Below are positions 39,324-43,579 of a stretch of DNA of 43,579 bases, piece after piece (the stretch's first letter is position 1; each line of letters opens with the position of its first letter). Under the pieces are notes generated by a model, which worked only from the letters and a program-made list of their open reading frames with translations, ran no database searches and was not told the DNA's origin. A program made the position numbers and the translations under genes. Source of the DNA: an uncultured bacterium (lineage in GTDB: Bacteria; Verrucomicrobiota; Kiritimatiellia; UBA8416; CAMZLY01); assembly GCA_947311825.1 (NCBI GenBank), contig CAMZLY010000150.1, positions 1 through 43,579 of the forward strand. Direction: 5' to 3'.

Positions 39324-40012
39324 TTCCTATTTTCCTTTCTGAACTTCCTCAACATTCTAAAAAACCGCACCGTATCTTTTACCGGATTAATTTTACTCTT
39401 TTCATCTCCATAAATAACTTTTATCGGAACAGAACCTATTACGGCACTTTTCATTGCCAAAATCATTAATATTTCTGATTCTGCATTAAAACGTAACGAA
39501 CGACATTTTACATCTTTTATTACAGAACATTTATATAACCTATACCCACTTTGAGTATCAGGCACTTTCTGTTTCATTTTACGACTCAACAACCAGCTCA
39601 TAACTTTATTGGTAATTCGGCGAACGAACGGCATCTCTTTACTATTCCACATTCTATTACCAATCAATACATCATACTTACCATCTTTACAGGCAGATAA
39701 AAAAGAAGGCAAATCCTCTGCCGCATGTTGTCCATCGCCATCCATAGTTATAAGAAACTCATATCCATTATCATGCGCCCACTTAAATCCAGACTCAAGA
39801 GCAACTCCTTTGCCGCTATTATAATCCAACTTAACAACAACAGCACCAGCACTAGTGGCCTCCTCAGCAGTATTATCATTAGAACCATCATCAACAACTA
39901 CTACGCAATCAATATACGCTTTAACAGATTGGACAACCTTAGCAATCCGCCTTTCCTCACAATATGCAGGAATAACCACGCAACAGTCAGCTTTTTTATT
40001 TATAATTGTCAT
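39320..40012 (-). CDS. glycosyltransferase family 2 (DPM1/dolichol-phosphate-mannose synthase-like)
   Basis: CVVIPAYCEERRIAKVVQSVKAYIDCVVVVDDGSNDNTAEEA, TMDGDGQH. Start moved from 40051 to the ATG at 40012, since MRKFDVGC upstream is encoded by an intergenic repeat. Confidence 0.88.
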   Translation of the reverse strand: MTIINKKADCCVVIPAYCEERRIAKVVQSVKAYIDCVVVVDDGSNDNTAEEATSAGAVVVKLDYNSGKGVALESGFKWAHDNGYEFLITMDGDGQHAAEDLPSFLSACKDGKYDVLIGNRMWNSKEMPFVRRITNKVMSWLLSRKMKQKVPDTQSGYRLYKCSVIKDVKCRSLRFNAESEILMILAMKSAVIGSVPIKVIYGDEKSKINPVKDTVRFFRMLRKFRKENRK

Positions 40013-40028
40013 TTTCTTTCTTTTTAAA

Positions 40029-40336
40029 CATCCAACATCGAATTTTCTCATTCAGAATTGGATGTTGAATGTTGGATGTTCGACGTTCATTTTATTTTTA
40101 CACAACTAGTTCTTCGCACGTCGCTTTCGGCTCACAGAGCCGACACTACATCTCACTCACTCATTCTTAATTTTTTGTAGCGTTGGCTCTATGAGCCAAT
40201 CTTTCCCACAGGTAAGCTAGCCTTCAGGCGAGTTCGCATCCGAACAGCCACCATTCAAGCCTTTCGTAATCTGACGAATCAGACATATCGGACTGATCTT
40301 TCGCCTACCTCGCCCCTCCGCCCCTCCGCCCTTCCG
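40029..40336. repeat. composite intergenic repeat island (four or more repeat families)
   Basis: ATGTTGGATG words (40029-40088), inverted and direct copies of the GGCTC hairpin (40127-40149, 40177-40199), TCAGAC/ATCGGACTGATC words (~40262-40302), CGCCC(C/T)TCCGC words (~40308-40336). Confidence 0.8.
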
Positions 40337-41542
40337 CTACCCCCCCGTCCCAAGCTGAAAAATAGGCATAAGCATAGCAGAGACAATGAACCCTACAAGA
40401 GCTCCAACCACAAGAATCATAATAGGCTCCACCAACGAAACGGCCAACCGACCCCGCTGTTCGCACTGTTTTTCATAATATATCGCAACTTCATCCATGG
40501 CTTCATCAAGCGTCCCGCCTTCCTCGCCAACTGCCGCCATATTAGTAACCATCGCCGGAAAATAGGTACTCCGTCGCAAGCCAGAAGAAATAGTTTCGCC
40601 ATTTTCAACAGTATTCTGTCTCACCACGTCAAGCTCATCACGTAAAACCACATTATTCACCGCCTGTGCACTCATATCCAAAGCACGGTCAATAGACATA
40701 CCGGCTCTAATTAACAATGAAAAAGTTCGTGCAAATCTGCTTATTTCAGACTCGGCAACAAAACGTCCGACAAACGGTAGCCGTAATTTTAGCGTATCAA
40801 AAAACAGACGCCCCTTTTCGAGAATGGCTATACGCTGAATAATGGCGCCTATTAACGCCAATATTATAAGAATCCAATACCAGTTAGCCGAGAAGAAATC
40901 ACTAGTTCCCATTAGAATTCGTGTAGGTAGCGGTAAATCATTATAATCCCTAAACAACTCCACAACACGTGGTAGAAAAAAGGCCAACAACCCAAAAACA
41001 GTTGCCAAACCAACCACAATAATTAACACCGGATACGCTAATGCGGCCTGAAGCTGACGTTTGATATCCTCTTCTTTCTCTCGCGAATCTGCCACTCGCA
41101 ACAAAATTATATCCAACGCCCCAGAAGCTTCGCCAGCCTGAACCATACTAATATATAGTTCCGGAAAATATGTAGGATAATCAGCCAAAGCAGCCGACAA
41201 CATATTTCCGTCTTTAATGGAGCTTTCAATACCACCGACAACCTTACATAGTTTAATATTTTCAGTCTGATCCGCTATAATAGACATAGCACGTAAAATA
41301 GAAACCCCAGCCTTAAGTAAGCTGGCCAACTGTCCGGTAAAAAGAGTAATATCCCTGAACTTTATCCTCTTACCAAATCCCAAATGATAATTCTTCTTTG
41401 CCGACGGTGCTTCTTTGACCCATACCGGCATCAGCCCCTGCATATCAAGCGACGCAATAACCGCATCGCGACTATCAGCATCCATAATCCCCGTTACAGC
41501 CTTACCAGGGCCGTCTTTAGCTTTATATTCATATTTCGGCAT
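40337..41542 (-). CDS. gspF: type II secretion system inner-membrane protein F
   Basis: MPKYEYKAKDGPGKAVTGIMDADSR; T2SSF domains (QLASLLKAGVSILRAMSII, FSLLIRAGMSIDRALDMSA). Confidence 0.93.
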   Translation of the reverse strand: MPKYEYKAKDGPGKAVTGIMDADSRDAVIASLDMQGLMPVWVKEAPSAKKNYHLGFGKRIKFRDITLFTGQLASLLKAGVSILRAMSIIADQTENIKLCKVVGGIESSIKDGNMLSAALADYPTYFPELYISMVQAGEASGALDIILLRVADSREKEEDIKRQLQAALAYPVLIIVVGLATVFGLLAFFLPRVVELFRDYNDLPLPTRILMGTSDFFSANWYWILIILALIGAIIQRIAILEKGRLFFDTLKLRLPFVGRFVAESEISRFARTFSLLIRAGMSIDRALDMSAQAVNNVVLRDELDVVRQNTVENGETISSGLRRSTYFPAMVTNMAAVGEEGGTLDEAMDEVAIYYEKQCEQRGRLAVSLVEPIMILVVGALVGFIVSAMLMPIFQLGTGG

Positions 41543-41601
41543 ATTTATAAACCCAATCGCAACTCAACAACCGCTAATTGCAAAGTTTTTTGTTGACCTC
41601 A

Positions 41602-41662
41602 ACTTCTCAAATACTCACGCAGTCGGGAAGATTTCCCGACCATAAAATACTTTTTGAGAAGT
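41602..41662. repeat. nested hairpin: outer 10-bp stem ACTTCTCAAA/TTTGAGAAGT, inner GTCGGGAA-GAT-TTCCCGAC
   Basis: Exact complementarity: 41602-41611 with 41653-41662; 41622-41629 with 41633-41640. Confidence 0.85.
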
Positions 41663-41670
41663 CATCTCTC

Positions 41671-41750
41671 CAGAACCCTTTTATAACTCCCTTAGAACCC
41701 TTTTAGAACCTTTTTTAACCCTTTTAGAGCCTTTCCTGAACCTTTTTTGC
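41671..41750. repeat. AGAACCCTTTT degenerate tandem repeat
   Basis: ccagaacccttttataactcccttagaacccttttagaaccttttttaacccttttagagcctttcctgaacctttttt. Confidence 0.75.
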
Positions 41751-41758
41751 CCCCCACT

Positions 41759-43420
41759 TTAGAATGAAGTAACTCGCAAAATTTCTTCTTGCGTAGTAAC
41801 TCCAGCCCTAACCTTTTTATTACCATCCTGCTGCAAAGTCTCATATCCAAGCTTGTCAGCTTCCGCACGAATATCCGATGCCGAACGTTTTTGGATAATA
41901 AGTTCCCTAATAGATGCTGTCAGCGGCAAAATCTCACTAATAGCGATCCGCCCCGAATATCCACTATTGCCACACTTACGACATCCGGCTCCACGATAAT
42001 AAATTTTTCCGTCTTTTTCGTAATTTTCCTTACAATACTCACATATAACCCGAACCAGACGTTGTGCAACAAAACAAAGAACCGTCGTAGCAATCAAGTA
42101 CGGTTCCACTCCCATATCAATAAGTCGCACCGCAGCACTGGCGGCATCATTTGTATGCAAAGTACTAAGCACCAGATGACCCGTCATAGACGTCTGTACT
42201 GCAATCTCGGCGGTTTCAGCATCACGCACTTCGCCAACCATCATTACATCGGGATCATGTCGCAACATACTGCGTAAAGAGCGACTGAATGTCAGTCCAA
42301 TTTTCTCATTAACCTGTGTTTGAGTTATACCAGGCAACTCATATTCTACAGGATCTTCAATGGTAATAATTTTACGCTCACGTGTATTTAGGCGGCTAAG
42401 ACATGCATAAAGAGTAGTACTCTTTCCGCTACCGGTAGGACCAGTAACAAAAATAATGCCATGCGGTTTAGAAACAAGGTCAATCAGCAGGTCATATTGT
42501 TTTCCCGAATAACCCAAACTTTTTAAATCAAACAACATAGATGTCGGCAAAATACGGATCACAATATCTTCACCATGAATAGCCGGCACTACCGACACCC
42601 GTAAATCATATTCATTTCCGGCAACATTAACCCGCGCCCTACCATCCTGAGGTAGCCGGCGTTCAACTATATTCAAGCCCGACATAAGCTTTATGCGCGA
42701 AACAATAGAAGGATATAAAATACGCATATTATCAGAAATTCTAGTATCATATAGAATCCCATCAATTCTGCGCCTAGTAACAACCTGATCACGGGTTATT
42801 TCAAAATGAATATCCGTAGCTCTATCATTAATAGCATCCTTTAAAAGCTGATTAACCAATCGCACCACTGATGCATCATCAGTACCACCCGTTAAATCAT
42901 GCGACACATCGCCACTACCAATATCATCTCGATCAGTGCCATCCGCAAGAATACGTTCGACCGTCGCAACCCCCACCCCGTAATATTTTCTCAGCGCCTT
43001 TGCAATATCAGACCGACAAGCAAGTATGCGTTCTACATGAAACCCGTGATTTACTTCAATATCCTCAACCACCGCCATATCCATCGGATTAGACACCGCA
43101 ATGGTAAGAATATTATTAGAAAGTTTTACCGGAACAATATCATAGTGTGAGGCCAATTTAGCAGAGACATTCCTAATAGCATTAGGGTCAATATCAACAT
43201 CCTCAAGATCAACAAAAGAAAGACTATACTGCTTTGCAAAAAACTTAAGCAAAACAACTTCATCAACCAGATTATCACCTAACAATACGTCAACCAGCGA
43301 CCGACGCTTCATCCTCGCAGTAATCTTTGCCTTCTCAAGCAGACCGCCAGAAACCAAACCATCCGCAACTAATCTATCCTCAAGTAATCCCATTCCCCCA
43401 TCAGCCTTTCCTGCAATCAT
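41759..43420 (-). CDS. gspE: type II secretion system ATPase E
   Basis: N-terminal GspE domains; Walker A FVTGPTGSGKSTTLYACL; DPVEYELPGITQTQVNEKIGLTFSRSLRSMLRHDPDVMMVGEVRDAETAEIA. Confidence 0.95.
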   Translation of the reverse strand: MIAGKADGGMGLLEDRLVADGLVSGGLLEKAKITARMKRRSLVDVLLGDNLVDEVVLLKFFAKQYSLSFVDLEDVDIDPNAIRNVSAKLASHYDIVPVKLSNNILTIAVSNPMDMAVVEDIEVNHGFHVERILACRSDIAKALRKYYGVGVATVERILADGTDRDDIGSGDVSHDLTGGTDDASVVRLVNQLLKDAINDRATDIHFEITRDQVVTRRRIDGILYDTRISDNMRILYPSIVSRIKLMSGLNIVERRLPQDGRARVNVAGNEYDLRVSVVPAIHGEDIVIRILPTSMLFDLKSLGYSGKQYDLLIDLVSKPHGIIFVTGPTGSGKSTTLYACLSRLNTRERKIITIEDPVEYELPGITQTQVNEKIGLTFSRSLRSMLRHDPDVMMVGEVRDAETAEIAVQTSMTGHLVLSTLHTNDAASAAVRLIDMGVEPYLIATTVLCFVAQRLVRVICEYCKENYEKDGKIYYRGAGCRKCGNSGYSGRIAISEILPLTASIRELIIQKRSASDIRAEADKLGYETLQQDGNKKVRAGVTTQEEILRVTSF

Positions 43421-43439
43421 AGTTAAAAGTAGCTAAAGT

Positions 43440-43579
43440 CGCCCTTCCGCACTTCCGCACTTCCGCCCTTCCGCTAAAGTCGCCCTTCCGCTAAAGTCGC
43501 CCTTCCGCTAAAGTCGCCCTTCCGCCCTTCCGCCCTTCCGCTAAAGTCGCCCTTCCGCACTTCCGCCCTTCCGCTAAAG
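43440..43579. repeat. CTTCCGC heptamer / TAAAGTCGCCCTTCCGC composite tandem repeat reaching the window edge
   Basis: Direct reading: repeated cgcccttccgc(taaagt) units from 43440 to the end. Confidence 0.95.

Noticed and set aside
40013-40051. N-terminal extension of the GT2 ORF (MRKFDVGCLKRKK)
   Set aside because: Encoded by the ATGTTGGATG repeat; the ATG at 40012 is a better start.
43440-43579. Possible CRISPR or coding repeat protein
   Set aside because: Heptamer/17-mer tandem repeats without spacers; no supported CDS covers it.

Overview
The window carries mostly housekeeping genes with one accessory carbohydrate locus, and its intergenic regions are unusually rich in short repeats. Gene content suggests a PVC-type bacterium (Lentisphaerota/Kiritimatiellota-like), which is inference only. 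Left part: accD, a ParB-like gene, accA, a carboxyltransferase-AccB-type biotin carrier fusion, tRNA(CAU), a HAD hydrolase, a LolD-like ATPase, apgM, trpS, scpA-scpB, tyrA, aroA, cmk and a methyltransferase. Middle part (about 15.7-32.8 kb): a HexNAc/glycan locus with nagA, two Gfo/Idh/MocA oxidoreductases, a GntR-LacI type regulator, a secreted VCBS/FG-GAP protein, a secreted GH84-like enzyme, a beta-helix protein, a six-hairpin glycosidase-like protein, an AraC regulator, a DegT aminotransferase and a neutral ceramidase-like protein. Right part: a hybrid histidine kinase split by a frameshift, a pseudopilin, trpG, trpE, DUF368, a GT2 and gspF/gspE. The most notable observations are: (i) a ~165-200 bp MITE-like repeat with ~16-20 bp terminal inverted repeats and no transposase; (ii) small hairpin repeats (TTGGCTC-TAT-GAGCCAA) with compensatory changes; (iii) repeat words that run into the 3' ends of scpB and aroA and encode C-terminal tails; (iv) a ParB-domain gene translationally coupled between accD and accA; (v) the carboxyltransferase-BCCP fusion with a histone-like Lys/Ala tail; (vi) a 2-bp (CT) expansion that explains the split histidine kinase. 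No CRISPR array, rRNA, prophage or transposase was seen.
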